From Betaproteobacteria bacterium (GTDB lineage: Bacteria > Pseudomonadota > Gammaproteobacteria > Burkholderiales > Casimicrobiaceae): a stretch of 64,000 bases of DNA. The notes under the pieces were generated by a model that saw nothing but the letters and a program-made list of their open reading frames with translations, did no database searches and was not told the origin of the DNA. Below, one piece after another: positions 53,313-64,000 of the stretch (its first letter is position 1; each line of letters starts with the position of its first letter). The stretch is from positions 124,001 through 188,000 of the forward strand of contig JAAFIS010000003.1 in assembly GCA_013298695.1 (NCBI GenBank), written 5' to 3'. A program made the translations under genes and the position numbers.

Positions 53313-53417
53313 CGTCATTCCCGCGCAGGCGGGAATCCATCCTTCAGTAACTATTCATCATTGTTCTAAAGAGTGAAGCTCGCTGCGCCATGGATTCCCG
53401 CCTGCGCGGGAATGACG
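53313..53417. repeat. Inverted repeat with perfect 28-bp arms (ATTCCCGC type)
   Basis: 53313-53340 and 53390-53417 are perfect reverse complements over 28 bp; each arm itself contains ATTCCCGC...GCGGGAAT. The centre is 49 bp. It lies between the SDR and thiolase genes. Same family as 50765-50867. Confidence 0.85.
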
Positions 53418-53442
53418 ACGCGTGGAGATCACGCAGAACTCA

Positions 53443-54621
53443 TCAAAGCATCTCTATCGCCATAGCGATCCCCTCACCACCACCAATACACAGCGCTGCC
53501 ACACCCTTTTTGCCGCCCGTCTTCTTAAGCCCGCCCATGAGCGTCACCAAAATCCGCGCGCCAGATGCGCCAATCGGATGACCCAGCGCACACGCGCCGC
53601 CGTGGATATTCACTTTGTCATGCGGAATATCGAACTCTTTCATCGCAGCCATCGTCACGACGGCAAACGCTTCGTTGATCTCGAACAAATCGACCGATTT
53701 CGAATCCCATCCCGTTTTCGCAAACACTTTTTTGATCGCGCCTGCCGGGGCAGTGGTGAACCACTCGGGCTCTTGACTGTATTCCGCATGCGCCACGATT
53801 TTTGCGAGCGGTTTCAAACCAAGCGCTTCCGCTTTTGATTGCTTCATTAACACAAGTGCGGCAGCACCATCGGAAATGCTCGATGCGTTCGCGGCAGTGA
53901 TCGTGCCTTCTTTGATAAACGCAGGCTTGAGTGACGGGATCTTGTCAAGCTTGGCCTTCGGTGGTTGCTCGTCGATTTCAATGATCGTGTCGCCGGCTCT
54001 ACCTTTGACGGTCACCGGTGCGACCTCCCATTTGAAGGCTCCGCTCTTGGTGGCCTCTTGCGCGCGTTGCGTTGACGCGATCGCGAATGCGTCTTGCGCT
54101 TCGCGAGTGAAGGTGTATTTCTTCGCGCAGTTTTCCGCGTGCACGCCCATCGCCTTGTGATCGTACGCATCTTCGAGGCCGTCGATCGCCATGTGATCGA
54201 CCATCGTTACCGCGCCGTAGCGATACCCTTTGCGCGAATTTGGCAACATGTGCGGCGCATTGGTCATCGATTCCATGCCGCCTGCGACGATCACTTCGCG
54301 CGAACCTGCGACGAGCGCATCGTGCGCAAGCTGCACGGCTTTCATACCCGAGCCGCACATTTTTGTAATGGTGAGAGCACCGGTGCCTTTTGACAAACCT
54401 GCTTTCAACGTCGCTTGACGCGCAGGCGCCTGACCTTGTCCCGCGATCAAACAATTTCCAAGGATCACCTCGTCGACCTGTTCGGGTTTTACGCCCGCTC
54501 GCTCAATGGCTGCTTTCACTGCAACAGCGCCCAAATCTGAAGCGGTGAGCGAGGAAAAATCACCGAGCATTCCGCCCATGGGCGTGCGGGTGGCGCTAAC
54601 GATAACGACGGGGTCTGACAT
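53443..54621 (-). CDS. Acetyl-CoA acetyltransferase (thiolase)
   Basis: 392 residues. PVVIVSATRTPMGGMLGDFS opens the domain; the acylated cysteine is in TKMCGSGMKAVQLAHDALV (about 89), HGGACALGHPIGASGARILV (about 345) has the histidine and CIGGGEGIAMAIE the second cysteine. It interconverts acetoacetyl-CoA and acetyl-CoA, the logical outlet for acetoacetate formed by LiuE after activation. The start at 54621 (MSDPVVI) is chosen because the 14 residues upstream are not conserved. Confidence 0.9.
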   Translation of the reverse strand: MSDPVVIVSATRTPMGGMLGDFSSLTASDLGAVAVKAAIERAGVKPEQVDEVILGNCLIAGQGQAPARQATLKAGLSKGTGALTITKMCGSGMKAVQLAHDALVAGSREVIVAGGMESMTNAPHMLPNSRKGYRYGAVTMVDHMAIDGLEDAYDHKAMGVHAENCAKKYTFTREAQDAFAIASTQRAQEATKSGAFKWEVAPVTVKGRAGDTIIEIDEQPPKAKLDKIPSLKPAFIKEGTITAANASSISDGAAALVLMKQSKAEALGLKPLAKIVAHAEYSQEPEWFTTAPAGAIKKVFAKTGWDSKSVDLFEINEAFAVVTMAAMKEFDIPHDKVNIHGGACALGHPIGASGARILVTLMGGLKKTGGKKGVAALCIGGGEGIAMAIEML

Positions 54622-54750
54622 GTCTATCTCCAGATTGAAATTCGAAAGGTTTTGTTTTTGCAACAGATTACGCCGATGAACACAGATGACGTCGAATTAC
54701 TTCTCCTCGAAATCTGCGCTTATGCATGTACGTCTTCGACCAAAAGTCTC

Positions 54751-55080
54751 TTAGGTTCGCGATCGCACTAACCATCGGCTCCATTGTGACGCAAAAGCGC
54801 CCGCGACGCCGCCGATGATCGTCGCCAAGAAAATCCCGCGAATGGAGAGAGGCGACGCCGTGAGTGCCAAGGCGAATGCTGACGCGCCGAGCAATATTTG
54901 CAACAGCATTTTCCCGCGAACTGACCACGGTTTTTGCTCAATTGCAACCGCCATGCCGAACCACGCGAGCACTGCTCCAAGCCACACCACAACCATGCCG
55001 ATGCGCGGCGCGACCGCAAACGCAAACATGCCTGCAATCGCAAGAAAAAACCCAAACAACATTACCGCATTTCTACTCAC
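54751..55080 (-). CDS. Small hydrophobic membrane protein coupled to carbonic anhydrase
   Basis: 109 residues, four hydrophobic segments (about 7-25, 30-46, 57-78, 84-100) and almost no polar regions. It starts at a GTG that overlaps the stop of the beta-carbonic anhydrase (GTGA), so translation is coupled. I do not recognise the family. Association with bicarbonate metabolism is only positional. Confidence 0.65.
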   Translation of the reverse strand: MSRNAVMLFGFFLAIAGMFAFAVAPRIGMVVVWLGAVLAWFGMAVAIEQKPWSVRGKMLLQILLGASAFALALTASPLSIRGIFLATIIGGVAGAFASQWSRWLVRSRT

Positions 55081-55754
55081 GCAACCATCCCTACGCCGTC
55101 ACGCGTTTCAATTGCAGCGAAAGCGCGCCGCATTCGCTTGTTTACATCTTCGCTACCACCGAGTTCCAGGCCGAGGCTGCGCAGCAAGCCATCTTCAATG
55201 CCATAAACCCAGCCGTGTAGCGTGAGCGATTGCTGCCGCGCCCAAGCGTCACGAACGACCGTGGTACGCGCGATGTTCATCACTTGCTCGGCAACGTGCA
55301 GCTCACACAATTTGCGCAGCTTTGACTCGCGATCTGCAAGCTGATCCAAGCTCGCGCGATGCTTTTCTAAGGTGTCGCGCACATGTTGTAACCAGTTATC
55401 CGAAATGCCGAGCCGCGCACCATCCAGCGCCGCTGCAATGCCGCTGCAACCGTAATGGCCACACAAAATCACATGCTTCACTTTCAGCACTTCCACTGCG
55501 AAGTGAAGCACCGATAAACAGTTCAAGTCGGTATGCACCACCACGTTGGCAACGTTTCGGTGAACAAAAATTTCACCCGGAGGTAAGCCGATGATTTGGT
55601 TAGCCGGGACTCGCGAATCGGAGCAACCAATCCACAAATATTCCGGGCTTTGTTGATGCCTGAGCTTCTCGAAAAAATCAGGCTCGTCGTGCAATACATT
55701 CTCAACCCAAGTGCGGTTGTTGACGAAGAGATGTTCTAGGGAATTTGAGGCCAC
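55077..55754 (-). CDS. can: Beta-carbonic anhydrase
   Basis: 225 residues. The zinc ligands and catalytic dyad are in LWIGCSDSRVPANQI (Cys42 region) and HVILCGHYGCSGIAAALDGA (His and Cys about 98-101); the loop IFVHRNVANVV follows. Interconverts CO2 and bicarbonate in the cytoplasm. The gene begins 3 nt after liuA, so it is cotranscribed with isovaleryl-CoA dehydrogenase; bicarbonate is a substrate of the LiuB/LiuD carboxylase. Confidence 0.93.
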   Translation of the reverse strand: MASNSLEHLFVNNRTWVENVLHDEPDFFEKLRHQQSPEYLWIGCSDSRVPANQIIGLPPGEIFVHRNVANVVVHTDLNCLSVLHFAVEVLKVKHVILCGHYGCSGIAAALDGARLGISDNWLQHVRDTLEKHRASLDQLADRESKLRKLCELHVAEQVMNIARTTVVRDAWARQQSLTLHGWVYGIEDGLLRSLGLELGGSEDVNKRMRRAFAAIETRDGVGMVA

Positions 55755-55757
55755 GCG

Positions 55758-56921
55758 TCATTTTGTCTCATTGAACAGTTCGCGCCCGATCAACATTCGG
55801 CGCACTTCGCTCGTTCCCGCCCCGATTTCATAGAGTTTCGCGTCGCGCCAGATACGACCTGTAGGATATTCATTGATGTAGCCATTGCCACCGAGCGCTT
55901 GGATCGCCTCACCTGCCATCCAAGTCGCTTTTTCAGCGCAGTAAAGGATTACGCCAGCAGCGTCTTTGCGCGTAACCTCGCCGCGATCACAGGCTTGCGC
56001 AACGGCATACAGATAGGCGCGCGCGGCGGAATACACTGAATACATGTCGGCCAGCTTGCCTTGCATCAATTGAAATTCACCAATCGATTGATTGAACTGC
56101 TTTCGCTCGTGAACGTACGGAATCACCACGTCTAAACACGCCGCCATGAGGCCAACCGATCCTCCGGCCAGCACCGCGCGCTCGTAATCGAGCCCGCTCA
56201 TCAAAATGTTCACGCCTTTGCCCGGCTCGCGCATCACGTTTTCAACCGGCACTTCACAATCCTGAAACACGAGTTCGCAAGTGTTCGATCCGCGCATCCC
56301 GAGCTTGTCTAACTTCTGCGCGGTGGAGAAACCTTTAAATCCTTTTTCGATGATGAAGGCGGTGATGCCGCGCGGCCCAAGGTTCATGTCCGTCTTCGCG
56401 TAGACAACGAGCGTGTCCGCATCGGGCCCGTTGGTGATCCACATTTTGTTGCCGTTTAAGACGTAATGATCGCCCTTCAAATCAGCCCGAAGCCGCATAG
56501 AAACGACGTCTGAGCCCGAACCTGGTTCACTCATCGCGAGCGCGCCAACATGCTCACCTGAGATCAATTTGGGCAAGTATTTTTTCTTTTGTGCATCGTT
56601 CGCGTTAATCTTTAGCTGGTTTACGCACAAATTCGAATGCGCTCCATAACTTAAACCGACGGCGCCGGAAGCTCGCGAAATCTCTTCCATCGCTACGCAG
56701 TGCGCGAGATAACCCATGCCCGCGCCGCCGTATTCCTCTGGCACGGTGATGCCCAAAATCCCAAGGTCGCCCATCTTTTTCCATAAGTCCATCGGGAATT
56801 GATTGACGCGATCAATCTCGGCTGCGCGCGGCGCGATCTCGGCTGCGGCGAACGCCGCGATCGAGTCGCAAAGCATTTCGATGTCTTCGCCGAGGTTGAA
56901 CTTGAGCTGTGGAAATTGCAT
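55758..56921 (-). CDS. liuA: Isovaleryl-CoA dehydrogenase
   Basis: 387 residues, FAD enzyme oxidising isovaleryl-CoA to 3-methylcrotonyl-CoA. [20 protein letters not shown] and [20 protein letters not shown] are acyl-CoA dehydrogenase landmarks. The glutamate of isovaleryl-CoA dehydrogenases is in [13 protein letters not shown] (about 245), and the C-terminal position used in other family members is Gly in [12 protein letters not shown], both specific for this enzyme. The ATG at 56921 has GGGG upstream; it follows liuR and the LiuR-type promoter at 56948-56982. Confidence 0.93.
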   Translation of the reverse strand: MQFPQLKFNLGEDIEMLCDSIAAFAAAEIAPRAAEIDRVNQFPMDLWKKMGDLGILGITVPEEYGGAGMGYLAHCVAMEEISRASGAVGLSYGAHSNLCVNQLKINANDAQKKKYLPKLISGEHVGALAMSEPGSGSDVVSMRLRADLKGDHYVLNGNKMWITNGPDADTLVVYAKTDMNLGPRGITAFIIEKGFKGFSTAQKLDKLGMRGSNTCELVFQDCEVPVENVMREPGKGVNILMSGLDYERAVLAGGSVGLMAACLDVVIPYVHERKQFNQSIGEFQLMQGKLADMYSVYSAARAYLYAVAQACDRGEVTRKDAAGVILYCAEKATWMAGEAIQALGGNGYINEYPTGRIWRDAKLYEIGAGTSEVRRMLIGRELFNETK

Positions 56922-56947
56922 GACAAACCCCAAAAATCGGTCGGTAA

Positions 56948-56978
56948 ATTGTAGCGCTCAAGTTGACGTTAACGTCAA
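56948..56978 (-). promoter_or_regulatory. liuA promoter with 19-bp spacer
   Basis: On the minus strand TTGACG (complement of 56973-56978) and TACAAT (complement of 56948-56953) are separated by exactly 19 bp, longer than the normal 17. An elongated spacer with the operator inside is the hallmark of MerR-family-controlled promoters. Confidence 0.8.
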
Positions 56979-56982
56979 CTTG
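56959..56982. promoter_or_regulatory. 24-bp perfect palindrome, predicted LiuR operator of liuA
   Basis: Identical in all 24 bases to 2704-2727 (half-site CAAGTTGACGTT). It covers the -35 box and most of the spacer of the liuA promoter and lies between liuR and liuA. The palindrome is close to known LiuR-type motifs built on an ACGTTAACGT core. Confidence 0.85.
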
Positions 56983-57023
56983 GCGGCCCTGATCGAAACC
57001 GAAATGTCGGCGCAGCCTAAGCG

Positions 57024-57437
57024 TTAGACGCTCTTCAATCGTCGCTTGCAATCTTTCATGATGCCATCGATTTCTTCGAGTACGACGTCGATATCTTCCC
57101 GCTGAAGTTCGAGCGTAGCACGGCGCTTCTCTAAGCTTTCTAGGAACTTGAGCAACTGTGAGCGTTCACTCTTGTCGGCGTCGTAGAGATCAAGAATTTC
57201 GGCGATTTCCGCCAAGCTCATGCCCAAACGCTTTCCACGAAGCACGAGTTTCAGACGCACGCGCTCGCGCTGGCCATACACCCGGCGTGTGCCTTTGCGT
57301 GTCGGCGACAAAAGGCCATGGTCTTCGTAAAACCGAATCGCGCGAGTCGTGAGCGCGAATTCGTCAGCAAGATCGGAGATCGTGAACGTCTCGCTTTTGG
57401 CGGCGGGCTCGTTGTTTTTGTTCGCGTCGGTGCTCAT
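57024..57437 (-). CDS. liuR: MerR-family regulator LiuR
   Basis: 137 residues. The N-terminal winged helix TISDLADEFALTTRAIRFYE (about 19-38) and RRVYGQRERVRLKLVLRGKR are typical, followed by a coiled-coil dimerisation region (RSQLLKFLESLEKRRATLEL). LiuR controls leucine/isovalerate catabolism in proteobacteria, and here the gene lies directly upstream of liuA on the same strand. No own palindrome is seen upstream of its start. Confidence 0.9.
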   Translation of the reverse strand: MSTDANKNNEPAAKSETFTISDLADEFALTTRAIRFYEDHGLLSPTRKGTRRVYGQRERVRLKLVLRGKRLGMSLAEIAEILDLYDADKSERSQLLKFLESLEKRRATLELQREDIDVVLEEIDGIMKDCKRRLKSV

Positions 57438-57531
57438 CAGCGCAGTGTAGCGGGCGGGGTTTTGGATCGAGGGTTGCCTCAGTACGTAGCTAAAGAAGCG
57501 AACTCATTTCGAAACAACTTGAACGTAAAAA

Positions 57532-57615
57532 GTCCAGTTCAAAGAGGCGAAGAAAGAAAATCACACAATTACTGATAAACACTAGAAATACTCGCCTACC
57601 CCAATTAAAACGGGC
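57532..57615. repeat. Paired-palindrome element, copy H (degenerate)
   Basis: GTCC-N9-AGGC at 57532-57548 and CCCC-N9-GGGC at 57599-57615, centres 67 bp apart, 50-bp AT-rich spacer. It lies upstream of liuR and downstream of the DUF4337 gene. Confidence 0.6.
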
Positions 57616-57637
57616 GAAACGCAGTTGAGCTGTACAA

Positions 57638-58216
57638 CTAGACGTGCATCAATGCCAATACGCCAACGATCACGCCGAGCCCAGCGATGCCGTACATCGC
57701 GTACTCCATCCAGCGTAATTTGGTGAGCAGCGCAATCGCCGCGAGCGCGATTGCAATTTGCAGCGCGGTGGTTGCCTGCGCCCAACGATGATGCTGATGC
57801 ATTTGCTCGTCGCTCTTCTTGTCCCAATCCTTCGATTCGGCTTCGAATTTCTCAGCCTCCTTCTTGATTTCAGCTTTCTCGATTTTGTAGCGCTTGATTT
57901 CGTCTTCGTAAAACTTTTTGCGATCTGCAGGTGCGAGCTCAACTGCGAGTTCGCTCAAATTCTGTTTGCTACTTTTTGATTGGTAGTAATTCCACTGATT
58001 CGAGGCTTCAGTTTTCTTGATCGCCGCGTTGTTTTTGAAAAGCCCCGCGTTGGCTTGCGTTGCGCCGCCCTGATACGCGAAGAGCGCGCCGACCGTCGCG
58101 ATGATCGCCGTGATTACAGCGATCGAGCCTGCGTGAGATTTCACTTCGCCATGCTGCGCCGCATGTTCCAGCTCATGATCGTGGGGGCCGTGTACGTGAA
58201 ATCCGCCGCCTGACAT
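57638..58216 (-). CDS. DUF4337 membrane protein
   Basis: 192 residues. The N-terminus is His-rich (FHVHGPHDHELEHAAQHGEV); a transmembrane helix (AVITAIIATVGALFAYQ) is followed by a charged helical, coiled-coil-like stretch (IKRYKIEKAEIKKEAEKFEA) and two further membrane segments at the C-terminus. This is the DUF4337 layout, function unknown. The ATG at 58216 begins the typical MSGGGF; further residues upstream are not family-like. Divergent from the MBL gene. Confidence 0.8.
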   Translation of the reverse strand: MSGGGFHVHGPHDHELEHAAQHGEVKSHAGSIAVITAIIATVGALFAYQGGATQANAGLFKNNAAIKKTEASNQWNYYQSKSSKQNLSELAVELAPADRKKFYEDEIKRYKIEKAEIKKEAEKFEAESKDWDKKSDEQMHQHHRWAQATTALQIAIALAAIALLTKLRWMEYAMYGIAGLGVIVGVLALMHV

Positions 58217-58315
58217 AGTGTTCTCCCGAATGTTTTTGTGGTGCCGCATTTTGCATCACGCTGCTTTCGACCCTTGGCGGCGATCGACGACGAAGCTTCG
58301 TCTACCATTCTGCGC

Positions 58316-59362
58316 ATGCAAACCGCACTCACTTTTCCCCACGCAGAGCCGCCCGTCGCAGGCGCATCGATTGAACTCGCCCCCGGTGTGCACTGGATTC
58401 GCATGCCGCTGCCATTCGCGCTCGATCACATCAATTTGTGGTTGATCGAAGAAGAAGGCGGTTGGACCGTTGTGGATACCGGTTTCGGTGTGGAAGCAAC
58501 CCGCGCGATTTGGGAGCAGCACTTCGTTGGCACGATGAAGGGCTTGCCGCTCAAGCGCATCGTCTGCACCCACTATCACCCCGATCATCTGGGCAATGCG
58601 CAGTGGCTCGCCGAGCGATTCGCCACGAGCGAAGGCCCGCTGATTCCCGAGATGAGCTTGCTCGAACTCGTCACCGCGCATGCAGTTGCAGGCGGCACCG
58701 GCGCGCATCAAAAATCAGCGCTCGCCGGTTTTTTCCGCTCGCACGGTTTGACCGAAGAGCAAATCGAAGTCACCGCCAATCGCGGCAACACGTACAGCGG
58801 CGGCGTGCCCACCCGCCCAACGACTTGCCAGCGCATTTTCCCCGGTGACACGATAGAAATCGGCGGCAAGTTGTGGAGCACCATTGTCGGCCACGGTCAC
58901 ACGCCGGAGCACTTGAGTTTTTATTGCGAAGAGTTGAGAGTGCTGATCAGCGGCGACATGCTGCTCCCGAAAATTTCAACGAACGTGAATGTGTGGCCAG
59001 TCACCGCGCTCTCCGATCCGGTCGGCGAATACGTGAATTCGTTGCAAGCGTATAAGTATTGTGAAGACGACACGCTCGTGTTGCCTTCGCACGGCTTGCC
59101 GTTTCGCGGAATCAAAGCGCGCGTTGAAGCGCTCGAAACGCATCACGAAACGCGCATGAATGAGCTCTACCTCGCGGTGTCAGAAACAGCGAAAACCGCA
59201 GCGGAATTGATCCCAACGCTGTTCCGCCGTCAGCTTGATAATCATCAATTGTTTTTCGCGATTGCTGAGGCCGTAGCCCACGTGAACCACGGTTGGCGCG
59301 TGGGGCGGTTGTCACGAACGGTTGGCGAAGATGGAAAGGTACGTTTTTCGCTTGTGGCCTAA
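58316..59362 (+). CDS. MBL-fold metallo-hydrolase
   Basis: 348 residues. VCTHYHPDHLGNAQWLAERF (about 84-103) is the H-x-H-x-D-H motif, GHGHTPEHLSFYCEELRVLI has the next histidine and SGDMLLPKI the aspartate. The C-terminal extension (HVNHGWRVGRLSRTVGEDGK) is the winged-helix-like tail of BLACT/lactonase-type members. Substrate unknown; thioesterase or lactonase activity is possible. The ATG at 58316 begins the domain. Confidence 0.85.
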   Translation: MQTALTFPHAEPPVAGASIELAPGVHWIRMPLPFALDHINLWLIEEEGGWTVVDTGFGVEATRAIWEQHFVGTMKGLPLKRIVCTHYHPDHLGNAQWLAERFATSEGPLIPEMSLLELVTAHAVAGGTGAHQKSALAGFFRSHGLTEEQIEVTANRGNTYSGGVPTRPTTCQRIFPGDTIEIGGKLWSTIVGHGHTPEHLSFYCEELRVLISGDMLLPKISTNVNVWPVTALSDPVGEYVNSLQAYKYCEDDTLVLPSHGLPFRGIKARVEALETHHETRMNELYLAVSETAKTAAELIPTLFRRQLDNHQLFFAIAEAVAHVNHGWRVGRLSRTVGEDGKVRFSLVA

Positions 59363-59520
59363 AAGTCTTGGCCTGAACAAAACCTATTTTTCAGCGCGGT
59401 TTCGCGCATCACAACACTGGACTAACGCGTGGTAGGGAGCACAAGGTGTAAACACTCTATCGAAAGCGTCCAACTGCCGCGGATGCAGTGGCGGCGGCAA
59501 ACCGATCGTCGCGCGCCAGA

Positions 59521-61134
59521 ATGAATCGCCCGCTAGACACTGCCGACGTTGAGCGCGCACATGCGCTCTGGGTGGTCATCGCCAGCGTGGTGATCGGTTA
59601 CGCCGTCGTTCGTACCGCCGCAGTCACCGAAGATGCATTCATCACGTTTCGGATGATCGACAACGCGGTCAACGGTCACGGATTGGTGTGGAAAATTGGC
59701 GAACGCGTGCAGACGTACACCCATCCGCTATGGGCGCTCTTGTTGCTCGTCGGCGCATCGATCACAGGCGAGGTGTATCACACGGCACTTTCGCTCGCGC
59801 TCGCGCTCACGCTTGTCACTGTTGGCTTGATCGCGCGCTTTTCCGCAGGACGTATCACCATGCTGTGGACCGTCACGGCGCTCCTGTTTTCCGAAGCGTT
59901 TATTGAATATTCGAGCGCATCGCTGGAAAACGCGCTTGCGCATGCACTGGTCGTCGCCGCCCTCGTCGCCTGGAAATTTTTGCCCCAACGGCCGCTATGG
60001 TTTGCAGTCTGCGCAGGGCTTTTGGCCATCACGCGGCATGATCTCGGCGTTCTCGTGGCGCCAGCGCTCTTGGCGACATTTCTGCGCTTGCACGGCACAC
60101 CGCGCTTGCAGTTTGCAGTGGTGACTGTGTTGCCGCTCGCGCTATGGAGTGCGTTTGCAGTAATTTATTACGGCAGCCCGTGGCCGAACAGCGCGTACGC
60201 CAAACTCAACAACGGCATGACGCTGGCGGAATCTTTCCACGCCTCCATGCCGTACTTTCGTGATCTCGCGAAATACGACGCCGTGACCGCGCTAGTGATC
60301 GTCGTCGCCTGTGTGCGCGGGCTTATGCAAGCGAGCTGGGGGATGCGGCTGCCCGCGCTCGGTCTCGCGCTCTATCTCGTCTATCTCGGCGTCGCCGGGG
60401 GCGACTACATGGGCGGCCGCTTGTTCTCGACGCCGTTTGTGATGGCGATCACGATGCTCGCGTTCTCAGTGAGACTACGCTGGTGGGCCACGGCACCGAT
60501 CTGGTTTACCGTCACCATCGCGCTCGGATTGCAGCGCGGTTGGCTTGTGCGCGATGTGTATCCACATGCCGAACCGCGCAAACTTAGTCAACATGCCTGG
60601 ATATACCCGCACAGCGGTTGGCTTGTCGCGAAAAAAGATGCTGATTTCAACGGCATGCCGTGGGCGCAACAAGGTGCCGCTGCGAAACGCGAGGGCCATC
60701 GCATTGTCGTCAAGTGTGCGGTAGGTTTATACGGCTTCACTGCGGGGCCGAGTGTCGATATCGTCGATCCGCTCGCGCTCACCGACAACTTTCTATCCCG
60801 ACTACCACCGAAAAAACCATCGTATCCGGGCCACTATGAGCGCGCACTTCCACCGGGATATCTTGAGAGCAGAACGTCGGGCACTAACAGGTTGGCCGAT
60901 CCTTCGTTAGCGAGGCTGTATTCACTCACTCAAACAATCGCTCGCGCGCCGCTTTTTGACCGCGAGCGATTGGATGCAATCTGGGCGATCAACACGGGAG
61001 AAGCGCGCCGACTCGTGCGCGCCGCGAACTACGATCCGAACGCGATTATTTTACCGGGTTATCCGGTTGAATCGCGCGAGGTGGTTGCGTGTCTCGGCCG
61101 ACTTGATCCGCTATTTACCGCGCGAATTAAGTGA
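59521..61134 (+). CDS. Membrane glycosyltransferase-like protein (AftB-like)
   Basis: 537 residues, with about ten membrane helices in the first 340 residues and a soluble C-terminal part. EDAFITFRMIDNAVNGHGLV then WKIGERVQTYTHPLWALLLL near the N-terminus, with an aspartate right after a helix, is the GT-C glycosyltransferase pattern resembling actinobacterial arabinofuranosyltransferase AftB. The donor would be a lipid-linked sugar; substrate unknown. The start is uncertain (a GTG at 59488 would add 11 residues); no ribosome site decides. Confidence 0.7.
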   Translation: MNRPLDTADVERAHALWVVIASVVIGYAVVRTAAVTEDAFITFRMIDNAVNGHGLVWKIGERVQTYTHPLWALLLLVGASITGEVYHTALSLALALTLVTVGLIARFSAGRITMLWTVTALLFSEAFIEYSSASLENALAHALVVAALVAWKFLPQRPLWFAVCAGLLAITRHDLGVLVAPALLATFLRLHGTPRLQFAVVTVLPLALWSAFAVIYYGSPWPNSAYAKLNNGMTLAESFHASMPYFRDLAKYDAVTALVIVVACVRGLMQASWGMRLPALGLALYLVYLGVAGGDYMGGRLFSTPFVMAITMLAFSVRLRWWATAPIWFTVTIALGLQRGWLVRDVYPHAEPRKLSQHAWIYPHSGWLVAKKDADFNGMPWAQQGAAAKREGHRIVVKCAVGLYGFTAGPSVDIVDPLALTDNFLSRLPPKKPSYPGHYERALPPGYLESRTSGTNRLADPSLARLYSLTQTIARAPLFDRERLDAIWAINTGEARRLVRAANYDPNAIILPGYPVESREVVACLGRLDPLFTARIK

Positions 61135-61148
61135 GTGGTTAATCATTG

Positions 61149-61619
61149 TCATTCGAGATGCGCGCGGAGCATCCACGCCATTTTTTCGTGCGTTTCCATC
61201 AAACCCGTTAGGAAATCCGTCGTCCCTTCGTCGCCGACGTCGTCAACAATTTCTTCGTCTTTGCGCAATTGCTGAATGATCGACTCATGCGCCGCGAGTA
61301 GTGACTCGATCTTCGCTTTTGCGGAATTCGCATCCCCCGCGTTGTCTTTGATGCGCTTAGCTTTCGCGTAAGCGCCGACGCTTGAATCGGGCTCTCCTCC
61401 AAGCGCACGAATGCGCTCGGCGACATCATCGAGCATTTCATCGAGCGCTTCGTATTGATCCTCGAAAAACTTGTGCAGCGCGTGGAAGTTCGGACCCGTC
61501 ACATTCCAATGTGCGCCGCGCGTAGCGATGTAGAGCGCTACTTCGTCCGCAAGCAGCGGCTGTAACACTTTGATCACCGTGCTGCGGGTTTTGTCAGTCA
61601 GTCCGATATTGGGTTTCAT
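61149..61619 (-). CDS. dps: Dps-family ferritin-like protein
   Basis: 156 residues forming the four-helix bundle of Dps. HWNVTGPNFHALHKFFEDQY (about 40-59) then EALDEMLDDVAERIRALGGE holds His, Asp and Glu of the ferroxidase site. It oxidises Fe(II) with H2O2 and shields DNA. AAAGGA lies before the ATG. It is 94 nt from katG on the same strand, downstream of it; both act against peroxide stress. Confidence 0.9.
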   Translation of the reverse strand: MKPNIGLTDKTRSTVIKVLQPLLADEVALYIATRGAHWNVTGPNFHALHKFFEDQYEALDEMLDDVAERIRALGGEPDSSVGAYAKAKRIKDNAGDANSAKAKIESLLAAHESIIQQLRKDEEIVDDVGDEGTTDFLTGLMETHEKMAWMLRAHLE

Positions 61620-61713
61620 GATTGATCCTTTTTTTCATCCAGGAGGAGTTACAAATTTACACCGTGCACGACCATTGCGCTGCCCGGGTTTATTCGAAGC
61701 AGCTTGTCTGCCT

Positions 61714-64000
<2,287 letters not shown>

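Noticed and set aside
10293-57615. Integron attC sites or a CRISPR array as explanation for the paired palindromes
   Set aside because: The elements are dispersed singly between chromosomal genes; no integrase, cassette array, spacer-repeat series or cas gene is present.

Overview
The window looks like a chromosome segment of a betaproteobacterium, probably of the Burkholderiales. GC is moderate (mid-50s by eye), genes are tightly packed, and several neighbourhoods are typical of that class: birA-coaX-SPOR protein, hemH/hrcA next to nadK-recN, a liu leucine-degradation locus with a MerR-type LiuR, and a fused isobutyryl-CoA mutase (IcmF). No rRNA, tRNA, CRISPR array, transposase or phage gene was seen. 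I could not name the genus.

Layout. 1-2557: a sulfur island, with a persulfide dioxygenase-rhodanese fusion (cut by the window edge) and a CsoR/CstR-like thiol repressor on the minus strand, divergent from two YeeE/YedE sulfur-transport halves and a small membrane protein. 2704-6051: icmF behind a 24-bp palindrome. 6084-13879: housekeeping and accessory genes (lipoprotein, DUF2214, VOC protein, rlmI, DUF2007, SDR, a ZnuD-like TonB receptor with a DUF2946-like partner, gamma-carbonic anhydrase). 13969-21258 (minus): an acyl-CoA ligase with a complete LivGHMKF ABC importer. 21595-24822 (plus): birA, coaX, SPOR, GNAT and ABM genes. 25136-29068: an RNA-repair locus with intact rtcB and a zinc-ribbon gene, while the activator rtcR is reduced to a frameshifted 3' remnant behind an unrelated 507-residue gene. 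29165-34998: tatD, DUF1289 and an S9 peptidase, then a decayed tatD copy and a second DUF1289 gene, i.e. an old duplication. 35280-43874: radical-SAM protein, hydrolases, hemH, hrcA, nadK, recN. 43884-57437 (minus): leucine/isovalerate catabolism, with liuR, liuA, a beta-carbonic anhydrase, thiolase, acyl-CoA dehydrogenase, liuB, liuC, liuD, a GhrA-like dehydrogenase and liuE. 57638-64000: DUF4337, MBL hydrolase, a membrane glycosyltransferase-like protein, dps and katG.

How it works together. Isovaleryl-CoA from leucine passes LiuA, LiuB/LiuD, LiuC and LiuE to acetoacetate and acetyl-CoA, with the thiolase downstream. The carbonic anhydrase coupled to liuA could supply bicarbonate for the biotin carboxylase. 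The same 24-bp palindrome lies upstream of liuA, inside a promoter with a 19-bp spacer as MerR regulators use, and upstream of icmF 54 kb away, so I infer that LiuR controls both.

The least explained structure is a family of short intergenic elements: two 17-bp palindromes of the form GCCC-N9-GGGC whose centres are exactly 67 bp apart, joined by a 50-bp mostly AT-rich spacer. Five such pairs are found between genes, more degenerate ones occur, and one possible pair lies inside a coding region. I do not recognise this family. Other inverted repeats of common proteobacterial types are also listed.
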